From: Monarcha castaneiventris obscurior | Taxonomy: Eukaryota; Chordata; Aves; Passeriformes; Monarchidae | DNA length: 64,000 nt | Reading direction: 5' to 3' | NCBI GenBank assembly: GCA_026261815.1 | Contig: JAMPIT010000379.1 | Span: 18,774,501 to 18,838,500 of the forward strand | Made by a program: the position numbers and the translations under genes | Shown: piece by piece, positions 1-12,500 of the stretch | Layout: the number at the start of each line of letters is the position of its first letter | Position numbering within the stretch: the stretch's first letter is position 1 | Notes under the pieces: model-generated | The model's input: only the letters and a program-made list of their open reading frames with translations | Database searches by the model: none | Told to the model about the DNA's origin: nothing

Positions 1-2440
1 AAATGCATCACAGAAGGACTTTTGCTTTTGTTACAGAGTGAGAACATGCTAAATAATAGCATGAATGTATCTGTGCTCTAGACATCTCTACTTTAGAAAT
101 AGATTTTATAACTACTGAGTGGCTGAACACAAAGTTTACTTTTCAGTATCAGAGGACCCCACAAACTCTCAAGGTAAAATATTTCTAGTGGATCAGCAAG
201 TTACACAAGGTATTAACACAGAAAAATGTTTAAGATAGTATTGTAGAGGGCATAAAGAACAGTGGTATTTGTACGGCTTTGAGAAACATAAAGCAGCCAC
301 CATTTTAGTCTAATCTTTTAGTGGCACTCTCGTCCAGGGTCTTTTTAAATGAAAACAAAAGAAGTTGAAATACACACAGACATTTCATCTACCAGTGAAC
401 ATAAGACCCTTCTTACGTCGGCCACTGTTTTGAAGGAGAACCTGCAGGATTCCTTCACCTGATGTGAATTTACACTCCTGAGACACAAAATGACACCAGA
501 CTCAAACCCAGCGGTAATAGTCTCACAACACCTATACTAGTTTCTTTATGAAAAAGCACTGCCCTCTGTGTAACTCAGAACATAAGGAATTTAGTATGTG
601 GCAAAGGTCCCAGCTTTGAGAGGAGAAACACAGGACTCGTCAGCAGTGAATTAAGGCCAGGAAGCAGGCTACATGTCTGGCAGCACAGCTGACAGTGACA
701 CAAACATATACATGAAGGATTTCTTCTTCAAAGTATATAATAGATTAGAAGCATGTAACATAAGCTCATGATGCTTAGTTATTGCAGGAAACTCCTTCAT
801 TGATTGGTGACAGGAAACTAAAAAACAGGAAAGCAAAATGGCAATAGCTAGGTTTGGAAGTGGTGCTCACTTAGAAAGAGAGGGGAGCAGATTTTGCTCC
901 TGCCATGTCCTTTTACTACCTGTAAAGCTCTCTGTAGAAGATCAGAGAGTCCAAAAGTGAAAAATATCAGCACAGAACAGCTATTCTCACAAACACAAGT
1001 GGAGAATTCTGTCCAGGTGGCTCCTTTAGGTCACTGGAGCAGGAGAAGGAGGAAGGGATGGATTTATTGAATTAAAAGTGAGAGAGATGATCTGTGAAAC
1101 ATCTTGACACTGGGAAAATGTACCTTGTCCTTGTAGAACAAGAAAGACATATTTACTCAGAAGTATATTTTTCTTCTCTGTGATATTTGGGGCATTTTGT
1201 ATCACTTCCCACTCTTCCTCCTCCACTTTTAAGGTACTTTCCCACAGTGAGTTGGAATGCTACTGTAGTATCCTCTGACCCTTCATAATTCACTTCATTT
1301 ATCACTTCAGAAAGGAGGGCCCTTGTGGAAGGAATTGATACATTTATACTCACAGGATTAAGCAAAGGCCTCAAGGTTTTGTTTATCAATTCAATCCAAT
1401 AGAAAAAAGTACTTTGGATATCATCATCCTGATGCCTTTCCTCTTTCAATAGCTCATTGAACAGCTTTCCATCAAGTACATTTCATAAGTTAGAACAGTT
1501 TTCTACAAATGTTTTAGTCTAGCTACTCAATGTGATTTTAAAATCATGGCTAGCAGCAATTGATTTGGTTCATAATCATGGTTCAATTCAGAAAGGTGAT
1601 TAGAAGCTGCATTAAACTCTGCAGTGGTGTGTAAATACCTACTTTCTTATCAGGTATTAGATGTATTTACTTTTCCCTATGTTTATTTTATATGCTACCT
1701 GGCCAGAGCCAAGGCTTCTGTTGAATCATTTTTCTTTGCCAGAAAGGACTTAAACATAATGCGTGACATAACCAAAAATAAATAATCTGAAATTAAATAT
1801 TTAGACAATCTTACTAAGGGCTGGATAGTGAATAACTGAGAACAGATTGCCTGAAGAAATTGAAGAGACTCCAGAACTGATTAGGAACAGATAGGCATCT
1901 CTCAATACTGGAACTATTGCTGCTGCTGTCCTGAATCCAGAGAATTGACATAATAACTTTCTCTTTCATACCTATCATCTTATTCCATAACTACCCACTG
2001 AAAATTGCCAGCCGTTTACAGGTAACTCACACAAAAAAAAAAAAAATTGCACAAGCCAAGGTGCTAATTGCATATTATTTACTTTCTACCAATAGCTTCA
2101 GCTTGGTTGTTATCTTGATCAGTTAGAGAAAACAAGTTTCTCATGAAAAGCAAAAGTGATGAACTGTAGATATAGAAAGGCTTCGATTTAATCTGGATAT
2201 TCATTATTTTCCTAATATTAACCTTCTGTCTATATACTGCTGATTGACTTGGTTTGGCAAGATGGAAAATGGTAGTTGCCTAAACAAAAAGTGAGAATAT
2301 TGATTATTGCCCTGGTAGGGCAACGGAGGAAAAACATCTCTCAATTGTCATAGTATGATGGTAGGTTAGCAATACCTGAGCCCTAATCCTTTTGATGATG
2401 GTTGGCTGCTGCCCCTTTGGCATCTCAAGTGGGTAAGTTA
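1..2440. other. AT-rich non-coding DNA, nothing recognised
   Basis: I see no exon, RNA gene or recognisable mobile element here. The open frames are under about 100 codons and do not resemble any family I know. A run of 14 A lies at 2033-2046. The stretch is best read as intron or intergenic sequence. Confidence 0.6.
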
Positions 2441-2620
2441 AAAGCCTGCCTCTCTCCCAGCCCTCCCTCCTTTGTGTGACTGCACGGGAATAAAGCGGAG
2501 GTGGGAAGCCTTTCTGCAGGAGCAGTGTGTGCAGGAGGAACGAAGAGCCTGGCGCCAGGGGGAGGTCACCATGTCCTTCCCCGCCCCTCAGCAAGTGCCA
2601 AACACATCTCAGGATGGTCA
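2441..2620. other. Isolated GC-rich patch
   Basis: This patch is clearly richer in G+C than the DNA on either side and holds several CpG dinucleotides, a TGGCGCCA palindrome near 2551 and AGGTCA-type half-sites (near 2565, and as TGACCTTT near 2661). An ATG at 2571 sits in a reasonable Kozak context and opens a 45-codon frame with no recognised homology. It could be a small promoter or enhancer, part of an old GC-rich repeat, or chance. No splice-defined exon could be drawn. Confidence 0.3.
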
Positions 2621-2994
2621 CATGATCCTTCTAGTTGCCGTCTCCTCCTTAAATCACGCTGACCTTTCCTTATGGCCCCATACCCCACCATGGGTTTATT
2701 TCTAAGTGGGATAAACTGAAAACTTTTTAATGCTGCTAAAGAAAATCAGTGATGAGGAACAAAAGAAGCTTAGGTCTGACTTAGGCCCTATTAATATAAA
2801 ACTGTTAGGTGGAACAGCCAGGCTCAGGAAGAACCAAGCTGTGAGGAAGCTACACACAGGAACAGCTTCACAAATCTCTCCATGGGCCACTAGCAGCTTA
2901 ACAACTGCATGCAATTATTTAGATGTATAGTTTATTTCTGCATAATTTATGCAGATACATTTTCAGCTATATTGCCCAAATACAAAATAATAGT

Positions 2995-3200
2995 TTCATG
3001 ATTACAGCATCATCTGGGGACATCAAAGCACTTCACCATTATGATTCACATCCCCATTAACGATAATGCACAAGACAAATGTGATTCTTTATTAGGTTAA
3101 TTCTATTTTGCCCATTTTGTAGATGAGTAAGTGGGAGCACAGAGAGGTTAAGTGATTTGCCCCAGGTCGAAGTGAAATCTGGAAGTAAAAACAATGTGTG
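2995..3200 (+). mobile_element. MIR/CORE-SINE-like ancient repeat remnant
   Basis: The segment around 3108-3172 reads 'cccattttgtagatgag...', then 'cacagagaggttaagtga', then 'tttgccccaggtc'. This is the conserved block of MIR-type (CORE) SINEs, which amniotes share and which survives in birds only as old, diverged copies. The upstream 'caaagcacttcacc' fits the part of the element before that block. The copy is diverged and its ends are indistinct. MIR-like is my best label; an L2-type relative is possible. Confidence 0.6.
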
Positions 3201-4884
3201 AGTTTGGCCTGAAAGCCATATACATTACAATTAAATAATGAGGTATTCAATTAGCAAAAGAATTCTAAAAAACTGGGCTTTATACCCCACCTAGATATGG
3301 GTTTAACAGGTAATCTTGCATTCCCCATAAAACACTTCTCTGATCACTAAATAACTCTAAAGAATGAGGAAGCAGAAAAGGAAAGAAAAAAAGCACTTTT
3401 ATTTCCCTGTCTAAAAAGCAAATAAATCAGGAAAAAGTGCTGCTAAAGTTGCAGTGATAAGAAACGATCTGTCCTAAAGTGACAGTGATTTTTTTGCAGT
3501 ACTATCCCTATCTCAAATGTCTTTGAGAAACGGAAAGCCACATAAAGCAAAGCCCTGTAGTCTACAGAAGAGTAAAAGAAAAGGAAATATTTATTCTTTA
3601 AACAACAAAATTTTACTGAGCTCTTATTGACTTATTAATAAGGTGGGTGTAATTAAGTCCGTCAGTTTTAACTTGAGGGTCAGTAACCTAAATTGTTACC
3701 TACTACTTCTCCAGCTGAGTTTCTAATAAATGCCTGCATAACCAGAAATGCAGCAAAAAGCATTTTTTCTCTGGCGTAAAGGTATTTTCAACACAAGTTC
3801 TATAACACACTGAGAAAGGTATAGTAAGCTAACAACAATACACAAAAATGCAGGTAGATCATAGTTTTGAAGCAATCATTATTTTCTTTATTTTTATTTG
3901 GTTTTACTTCAAGATAAAAAGCTAAGAAAAGTTACGATCTTCAGCCATGTAAATGAGCACAAAGTTTAAATGAGCCCACATGCTTCATATTATTTAAGAT
4001 ATCTAACTATGCTCTGTTGCTTAGATTGAGTAGAATTTTCGACGTTTTAGTCACAAGAGACTTTCAGAAGAGACTTCACAGTGCAGAAACTTCCACTGCT
4101 GAGTGAAAGTTATTATTTATGATGCATTAGAAGCAGAAAAACATAGGGAATAAACAGGCATTGACTCCTGCTGTATTTATACTATCTCATATTTCCCACT
4201 AGATCCATTAGATACTGTCGTCACTTAAAGTAAATGTTTTGTCGTTAAGTAGGGAAAAATCTGGAAAGCCCCTTCTTTTTCTCTCCCAGAACCCCATTAA
4301 GACTTTATGGTGTTACCATGCTGGGAACTGACACATCCTTTTCCTGATTACACAGCTGACAAAAAATTTAGCGGCACAGTAGAAAAGTCAAATATATCCC
4401 TTGATATGGGAATCAAGGAACACGGTTCACCTTGGTTTTAGTATTATCTTCACTTCAACTATTGCAGTGTACAAACAGTCAGATTCTGGAATTTCGGTGT
4501 TTCCACAATATTTCTGTGTGTGTTTTAGTGGCTTTCTGTTCAACTGTATCAAGAACTCCTGGTCCCAAGTGGCTGCAAAATTGCCCCCTCTGACATGTCA
4601 TCAAAGCATTGCGATGTTCAATGGTACTCTGGAGTTCAGTGCAGACTGAGGGACTAGAGAGCAGAGTCCCTTGGCGTGGCATGTTTAAAAGGCTTTGTCT
4701 AAATGATACTTTCAGAAAGCCCAGTGTTCTGTTTGAATAAATATATTCTTTCCCAGAGGGACTGGGTGTCAGCCAGATCTTATCCACACCATGATCAAAA
4801 GTTATTCCCAACTGACAGACCAAGCATCAGCTGGCCAACTTTTTTTTTTATCTGAATATGAACTTTCAACAAAAGGTCCTGTGG
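3201..4884. other. AT-rich non-coding DNA, nothing recognised
   Basis: No gene, RNA or clear repeat is visible. Overlapping short frames near 4400-4820 on both strands have no family resemblance and lack convincing splice boundaries. Confidence 0.6.
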
Positions 4885-5046
4885 TCAACAAAGGAGGAGC
4901 CTTTTGTCATGAACTCCCAGAATAATAGTCTCATTCACCAGAAAGTACTGAGCGATAAACTCCAGTATAGCTGTGTTGTTTTTCTTGCATCTCATTTTCA
5001 TGTCTCTGATGAATTCTGCTTCCTCTGATTCACAGGGTAGGGAGAT
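4885..5046 (-). other. Exon-like open segment, identity unknown
   Basis: On the minus strand a pyrimidine-rich tract ending in 'tgtccttgcag' (AG at 5047-5048) is followed from 5046 by 53 open codons and a stop ending at 4885. The frame starts on a codon boundary at the putative acceptor. It includes the peptides ISLPCESEEAEF and AILEFIAQYF, which look protein-like, but I cannot place them in a family. An internal 'CTG|gtgaat' could act as a donor. It is on the same strand as the SERINC exon 10.5 kb upstream in transcript direction, but I see no SERINC similarity. A chance open frame remains quite possible. Confidence 0.22.
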
Positions 5047-8000
5047 CTGCAAGGACAGAATAGCTTTATGCATTACCTTTTTGCCTTAGCTAATCCTCTC
5101 ATTTCAAAACTGCTCTGCTGCAATCAGTCCAATATTTTTTGTTAGCTTTAGGTTTGCAGATGAATCACTAAAGGTTAATAATGTTTTCTAGATACCTGGG
5201 AAGTCCATTCATGCAATATATAAAAGACTGTGAACTTTCCCATTCCAATATATGTTTATGAATCCGCTGTAAAATTGGTGACATTATTAAGTTAGCTGGC
5301 TCAAATTTAAGACTAAAGTAAATAATCAAGCTCATTACCTTTGGAATCAATAATAGCCCATTTCACCTCCGGTTTCCTTCACTAATAATTTCCTTGGAAA
5401 AAAGTTGCTAAGTGTAGTGTCAACATCAGTTCTAGATACACTTCTGTTTGAATTATAAAATTCTACTACGTAGGGAACTGATCAAAACTGAAATATGAAT
5501 TGATTAAATTATATTAACATGATAAATCCAATAAAATAATTTTATTTAAAGATCAAAGATAATTTTTAAAAGCAGAAAGCAATTATTCATCCCACATGAA
5601 AAGTTAGAGGTTTACAGACTAATGTATTTTCCCAGATTTTGGGTGACATATTCTCACTTCTCACAAAAGGGATTATATCAGTTATTTTCATAGCTGGTTC
5701 TCATGGATGTCTCCAATTAAAGAATTTTTATAAGTATGTGGCATCTATGGGAATATCAAAGTAATGTGTCACGATTTTGCAAAGCATTCAGCTAGAAGCA
5801 ATAGGACATATTAATTTCCTCAATAAGTCAATCACTCCCTCATACATTTTAGTATGAAGCTGAAATTGATAAAAAATATTGAGTCCACTAAGAAAAGCTA
5901 CAAATAAATACAAATAACAAAACCAAAATTATGCATGTTGGGGTCAACATAATCTGATCATTTCCAGCAAATAATTTCACTAATTTCATGATATAACTGA
6001 AATAGAAAAGAATAAGACAGCTGATATATATTACCTGAATTAATGCGCTTGATTTTTTCAAATCGATGTTACAAATAACTGTAGTTACTGCTCATTATTA
6101 AAAGAACTGTATATTTGCTAATTTTTAGCTGTTAATTATTTCAAATTATGTTCTTTTTAAAAACAGAATAAGAATTGTTATCTTTTTTCAGATAGATACG
6201 TCAGCTCTCAGGAAACATTGTTCACTCTAATTGGGATTTGCAGTAGTGTATGACAGCTCAAAATATTTCTTATCACAGTTCAGACAAAAATATGCATCCA
6301 TAAATGACATAAAATACTGTTCAAAATCACCTATTTCAAATCAAGTATATCTCCATACATTTCTGTCAAGCTATGCTGGGTTTTCACTAATATAGCAAGG
6401 CATAAAGATTTTATAATCTGAATGTCAAAAAGCATGAATCAGACCTCTCGTAGGGAGAGATTTTTGCAAAATTTCATTTCCTCACTGAAAGCCATGCAAG
6501 AACTTGTTTCTATCACAGGTGAAGCCTGGAAATACCCACATTTCATCTCCTGTCTTTTTTGTCTCTTGGGATTGATCGGACAGAGAATTTGGACTAGTTC
6601 CTACACCCTTCATATTCAGTTATTTTTACTTTGATGCACATCAGAGTGCTAAGATACAAACAGAAGAACATACTCGCTTTTGCTAGGCCTTTTAGGGTCA
6701 GATTTTATGGCAAATACAAAACAGTTTACTGAAGTTGAAGACATTTTTGTCTATAGCAGTGGAGAATTTGGGAATAGTTATCAAAAACATTTTTTACAAC
6801 TTTGTCCAGAATTTAATGCATTTTTGGCAACTCTTCATTTGAAACACCCTTGCTAGAGGGTTTAATGAGAAGTAAAAAGGCTGAACATAGGTTAAATAGG
6901 GAAAATGAGTTATGAATATAAAGAGGGAAATACAAATCATTTTTAATTTTCTCCAACAGCATAAACTGATTAACAGGGCTTGTTAACAATTGATAGGAAA
7001 TCTGGTGGATATTTGTGAGATCTTTAACCCTGGGCCTATAAACACATACAAAAGAAAAGATGAAATAGAATATGGCATTCTGAGTGAAACACTTGCATCT
7101 GGGATTTTGCTATACACGTGTTAAAAATGTTTTTGTATTTTGGCATATTAACATCTTTTTAAAGCCTTCTATTTCCAAATGAAGGTACACAGATATTCAA
7201 CTCAAGGAAAAAAGAATATTAATTATATAGGCATCACTGAATCCAAATTTGTGTAATGTCAACATATATTTCATGGAAGAAATTTTAAATTAAACCTTAA
7301 AATGAGACTAGTTTATGCATCCCTCTCACACTGAAAAAGAATATTAAAAGTGTATTCTACTTTTCATTACAACATTGTATGTATAATAACAATACAAGTA
7401 ACATGCAAGTATCAAAGAACCTTTTGATAAGGTTTTCCGCACCACAGTTATTTATGCTTGCAACAAGTTAGGAGACCACATTGTTATATGCTGGTAAAAG
7501 TATCCTATGGTCCCTGTTTAATTCCTAGAGAAACCTGTCAGAGGTAAAAGATGTGCTACAAAAGGGATAAAAAGTAAAGAACATGTCTATTATCAATTTA
7601 ATGACAGGATAGACGTTGCCTTCAAAGTTTTTCCTGTTACGAAGCCTCACCAGTGAATAAAAGTATCTAATGTATTATTCAGATAAAGGCCTCTGAACCT
7701 TAGACAGAAGGAAATCCATACCGCCTTACATTGCTTTATTAAGTCTATATTAAGGGCTCCATTACTTTAAAGAAACTGTTTAAGTAACATTAAGGCTATG
7801 ACCCAAACTGACAAAAGTAGGGAAATACAGATAGCTGAATTTCCATCTTTAAAATATGCTGCTGTGGAGAAGAAAAAGGAACAATGGAATACGAGACTTT
7901 GCTTCTCATCTTGGGCTGAGGGAAATATTTGGGACAAAAAAAAAGAAAAAAAAAAAAAAGAAGCCTGAATCTTCACCTGGCATTCAACTGAATCCAAATA

Positions 8001-8214
8001 AAAACTGTTTAAAGTTTGGCTCTCTTCCCATTACCTCACACCACGGGTCACTTGCAGATAGAGGAACAAGTTTTCAAGCTGCTTTAGGAATGCAGACAAT
8101 TCCTTCCTCCTTTGCAACAGCAACCGTTAGAATAAAAGACCCAATTACTGCTGCCAGAGCTATATGTAAAACACTGGTGCTCAAGGGTTTTCACGTGTTC
8201 TCTGCCCAAGAGAT

Positions 8215-8240
8215 TTTTTTTACTCTAGAGAGTAAAAAAA
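8215..8240. repeat. Perfect 12-bp inverted repeat, 2-nt spacer
   Basis: The arm at 8215-8226 is T7 followed by ACTCT. It is exactly complementary to AGAGT followed by A7 at 8229-8240, with only AG between them. The geometry favours a cruciform over an RNA loop. No gene lies next to it, so a terminator-like role is not supported. Confidence 0.8.
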
Positions 8241-9560
8241 GTACATATCTACCTTAATTTTTCCTTTTATAAAGAGGGAACAGAGGAAAGAGGATGGAAG
8301 GGGAAAATTCAATCACCAGCAAAAGGACTGATGGGTTGAACGTTGGCCATCATGGTACTGGAAAGGAAAACACCATTAGACAACTATTTCTTACCTGTAC
8401 CTCCTATTTAAAATACAGATTTAAAATTAATTTCCCTTTATACCATGGCACTATGATATCAGAATGAACTCTAACACAATTCTATCAAGTAATAAACTAA
8501 AAAAATCTGCTGCCTAAATGTTGTCTTTTAAAGCTGATATTAAGTGCAATTGTATTACTCAGGAGAAAGGCATACATCTTTTCATCTCATCTGAAGGTCT
8601 GAAGTATATTTACATAATATTTATCTGTTGTTGAAGACACTGATAAAGCCTAAAGCTAACAAGTATTCCTATTAGTGTTTTAGCAGGCAGTTAAAACCTT
8701 TGCTAATAGAAGTGTAAGACTGGCTTGTGGTTAGGAACACAAGTCTATCACCAGTTGAATGGTAGTTTTAATCATAAAATTTGGCCTTATCCATGTGGTC
8801 TCGCTTCTGCATTGACATAAAATATTTTGTACCCTCTGCATAAAAACATAACATGGCATCTTTTATAACAAAGCCAGAGACTAGTGTCATAAAGACAGAA
8901 CAAAAAAGCTCCTCTTCATCAAATTCCTAGCTCTGCAAGTGGGTCTTAGCAAAGCTGCATCAAAAAATTAGTGTCATTAGGCAACAGTGCTTAACTGTGG
9001 GGATTAGTAACAGTAACACCAAATTTGGAAATTAGACACTGATAACTTCTTTGGTTCCTCAGATCAAAATTCAGTGGCTTTCTGAAACATAATTTTGGCC
9101 AAATCTATATTTAAACTGAAGATTGGGGTCAATGATGAAAGTGAGCAAGTTGCAGTGTTTATGTAAGATCAGGTTCAATGATCTAGGACCTCTTTTGGCT
9201 TAATGTACAATGACATTATAATAAAAGTATATGATATCCAAACTAGGGAAGCAACAATTAGTGTAATTGACATGGAAAAAAATAATGAAAATACAAGAGA
9301 TTCATTTTTACAAGACACTCATTCATAAGAACAAAGGGTCAAATGGATAACAGGATATATTTAAAAGATTCAAAATGAGCAAAAATGCTCAAACAAAATA
9401 AAAATTTACCCCCCATGATGAGGCAAGCAGCTATCCTTCAGTTCTCGTCATTTCCATTGTGATGGAAATAACACACAGTACAGTATCTTTCTTAACTCTG
9501 GCGCTCATGTGCCTTGTACCAACAAAGAAAATCCTAGAGAGCTAACTTGCACAGATCCTG

Positions 9561-9587
9561 TCTCCATAGTTTGTGAAACTATGGAGA
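9561..9587. repeat. Perfect 12-bp hairpin with 3-nt loop
   Basis: The arm tctccatagttt (9561-9572) is followed by the loop gtg and the exact reverse complement at 9576-9587. The pairing does not extend outward, so it is too short for a microRNA precursor. It may be the core of an old palindromic transposon or a chance palindrome. Confidence 0.85.
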
Positions 9588-12500
9588 AAACAATCTTTAT
9601 TGTTGGAATAATATTTATTACCTCGCCCTTGGGCCACTCTCCTTTCAGTCCCACATCTGCAAATCCCTCGGCAGTAAGCTGCTGGTGTGGTTCCTGCATG
9701 CCTCACCACTCACCAGGGTTACGGAGAGTGGTCCTGTCCCTTTCCTGCTTCAAAGAAGCTGTTTTCTGGCAAGTATCTGCATCCATTACTGATGTGATTT
9801 CGTGCTCCCTAGAGAACCTCTTAACCACCTATTTCTTGAGAAAACACATTGGCCCTACTCTTGCTTGAATTCCCAAGGAATCTTATTTGGAGCCACATGG
9901 TCTCAGATATGTGTACTTTCCTGAAGCTGTTAATGAAAGTAATGAGTGATAAGGCTAATTCTTAAATTATATTCTATTACTCTCTCACAAGATGGACTTC
10001 CCTTCCCTCGACACAAAAATCCAAGGAAACAACAGGAACTGCAAAGAAAGCAAATGACATGGCAAAGTCCTAGTAGGCTCTGAATAACATTATTCCCTGA
10101 CAATGATCAGCTACCCTGAACAAGCAGAAAATCTTGATTTCTGTAACAAGTCTCATATACTTATTTGCATCTTCCATAATTTTTCAAGAAATAGAAAGTG
10201 TAGATAGAGTGTGAAGCCTTTGGTGAAGGCTCTTGCTCTTGAAAAGCCAGTGACGCATCTTCTGCATCCCCTTACACCTCCTAACCATTCAAGGTGTGTC
10301 TTTCTCAAAATGCAGTTGGAACACTGTCCAATATTTCACCAATCTACATCATTAACAAGAGTTTAATTTTTACAAGGTCAGTAGAAATCACCCAATAAGT
10401 ACAGAAGAACAAAAGATGAGTGACGAGATTCTAGCTGTTTGGCACAATGTGTTCTTCACCATGTCTCAGTATTTTCTTTTCTAAAACGGGAAAAACAGCT
10501 TTCTACATATCTAAGTGTAATTTCTAGTAAGTGAAAAGTTAGTAAATTAACTTGTTCTGCAAAAATTGGCAAAGCGCAATTCTAAGTATTTTTCTACCCT
10601 TTCAATGCTGTACCTGAAAATACAGGGATTGATCCATTCCTTCCCTTCTTCTTGAAGGAATCCTGTTCCTTTATCATACCAGTGCAGTTTTTTAATGAAA
10701 ATATTCTTGCTCTTTCTACCTGCACATTGCATTTTATACCACAAAAGGCAAAACTTAATCTTAAGACTGGGACTTTTGTGCAAAACACGGACTGCTTGCT
10801 CGACCTGGCAAGAGAACAGCTGGATCTCCATCCTGTTGATTGAGCAGGTGTAAAGACTTCATCCTGCAAGGTGCTGTTAACCTGTGGAAAGTTCAGGCCT
10901 ATATTAACATTTAAGCATAAGGGTAGTCCTCTTGCAGGTTGTACCACAATAGATACTCACACATATGCGCACAAACACATTGTCATATATCTCTATGTAT
11001 GAATGCATACACAAATAAATGGCTGACAGCTGGATACAAATGCAAAAATACATCTCAGGCTGGGACACTTTGAATTATTTCTATCTTGTACAATGCAAAC
11101 CAGCTATTTGAAATGTCACAAAGAAAATTTTCTCCCAGGATGCATTCTTGTATGCTAAAATTCAACTAACACTGGACTCCTTTTTGGAAAAATAAACGTT
11201 AAAAAGGCTGTGTTTCAAATGGAAGTGCTGACAGGCCTTTGAGTATCGCAGCTTGAATAGTATCGCCACTGTATATTAACAACTGTAGTCATAAGATCTC
11301 AACATTTTCCCCCTCCCCATCTTTCCCTGGAGCTGCTCAAAAAGCTAAGCCCCTTTTCACAATCTTAATGACCAAAAGTTGAAAAAAAAAGAGAGAAAGA
11401 AAAAAGTAAAAAAAAGACTTAAAAGTTCGGCTGGATTTTCTTCTGGTTTCCTAATGAGCTTAACATCTCATAAGACTCTTTGGTAAGGGAGAAAATCTTT
11501 TCAAAAAGACCCATTTTCCTGCTGACAGTACAATCTTTCTGAAGTAACATCAGAAGACCATAAGGGTGACATCCAAGCCACCTGAGCTGGTGATACAAGA
11601 TCTTTAACCAATAGATTTCTATCCCCTCTTTACTCCACATTTTCTAGCAACGTAGTTCTTTAGAATAGGGTCAAAAGAAAAAATTCTGTTTAGTTGTTTA
11701 AAGGAAACAAATAACTTTGTCATCAGATCTCTGCAAGAGTTTGACCAAAGTCAAAGTATACTGCAATTTAATTTGTCATAAAAGACCTGACGTGGGGAGC
11801 TCTTAATAAAACAGGAGGTCAGAAATTTATGTGGTTTCATGCCACCTTGCGTATGCATGAACAATGGTACCTAACCTATTTCATGACTTTTTTTTTTTGC
11901 TGTTAAACACAACAAACTTGAATCCTGCACTGTGGAAAAAAGAAAGTAAGGAGGAAGTGCTACATGTGTAACTTCTGTAAAAAGGAATGCTGTCCTTAAT
12001 GCAATGAAATCTACACATGGGATTTGAACATGTAAAAAAGTTACTTACATAACTGTCATTGCTCGTATTAGTTGTCTGATGGAAAAAGATGGGAATACAT
12101 CAGTCTTTGGATTATTTATGCATCAGAGCAGATCATGTTATGTATCAGGCCTATCCAAACTAGGCCTTTCTATATACTATATCAGGTAAAAATTTATGGG
12201 TTTGCCATTTGTGTTGTGATTTGGTGGCACTACAATACAGCAAGAGGTGGCATTCTTGAGGTGCATAAGTGTAATGCCATGTTATTAAATTAAGAAGCTG
12301 TATTATTGGGTCAGAATTCATCAAATTCTGCAATTTATTTTTGTTACAGAAATCTATAACAGGGGTGTAGACTTTAAGGGTTTTAATAATAGAGTACACC
12401 TAAATGAGCCAGAGAAGAAACTCAACAATGCTTACTTTTGAAATCTGGTGAAAGAGTACTTCTTATTCATCTTTTTACAAGTTCCATGATTTTTGCTTTA

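Noticed and set aside
7856..8257. 133-codon plus-strand frame
   Set aside because: It passes through an A-rich tract giving a run of Lys and has no motif or splice support.
10594..10947. QPARGLPL peptide, briefly considered as the next SERINC exon (QPRSGLL region)
   Set aside because: The residues after it do not continue the SERINC pattern of a threonine/tyrosine-rich helix, so the short match is chance.
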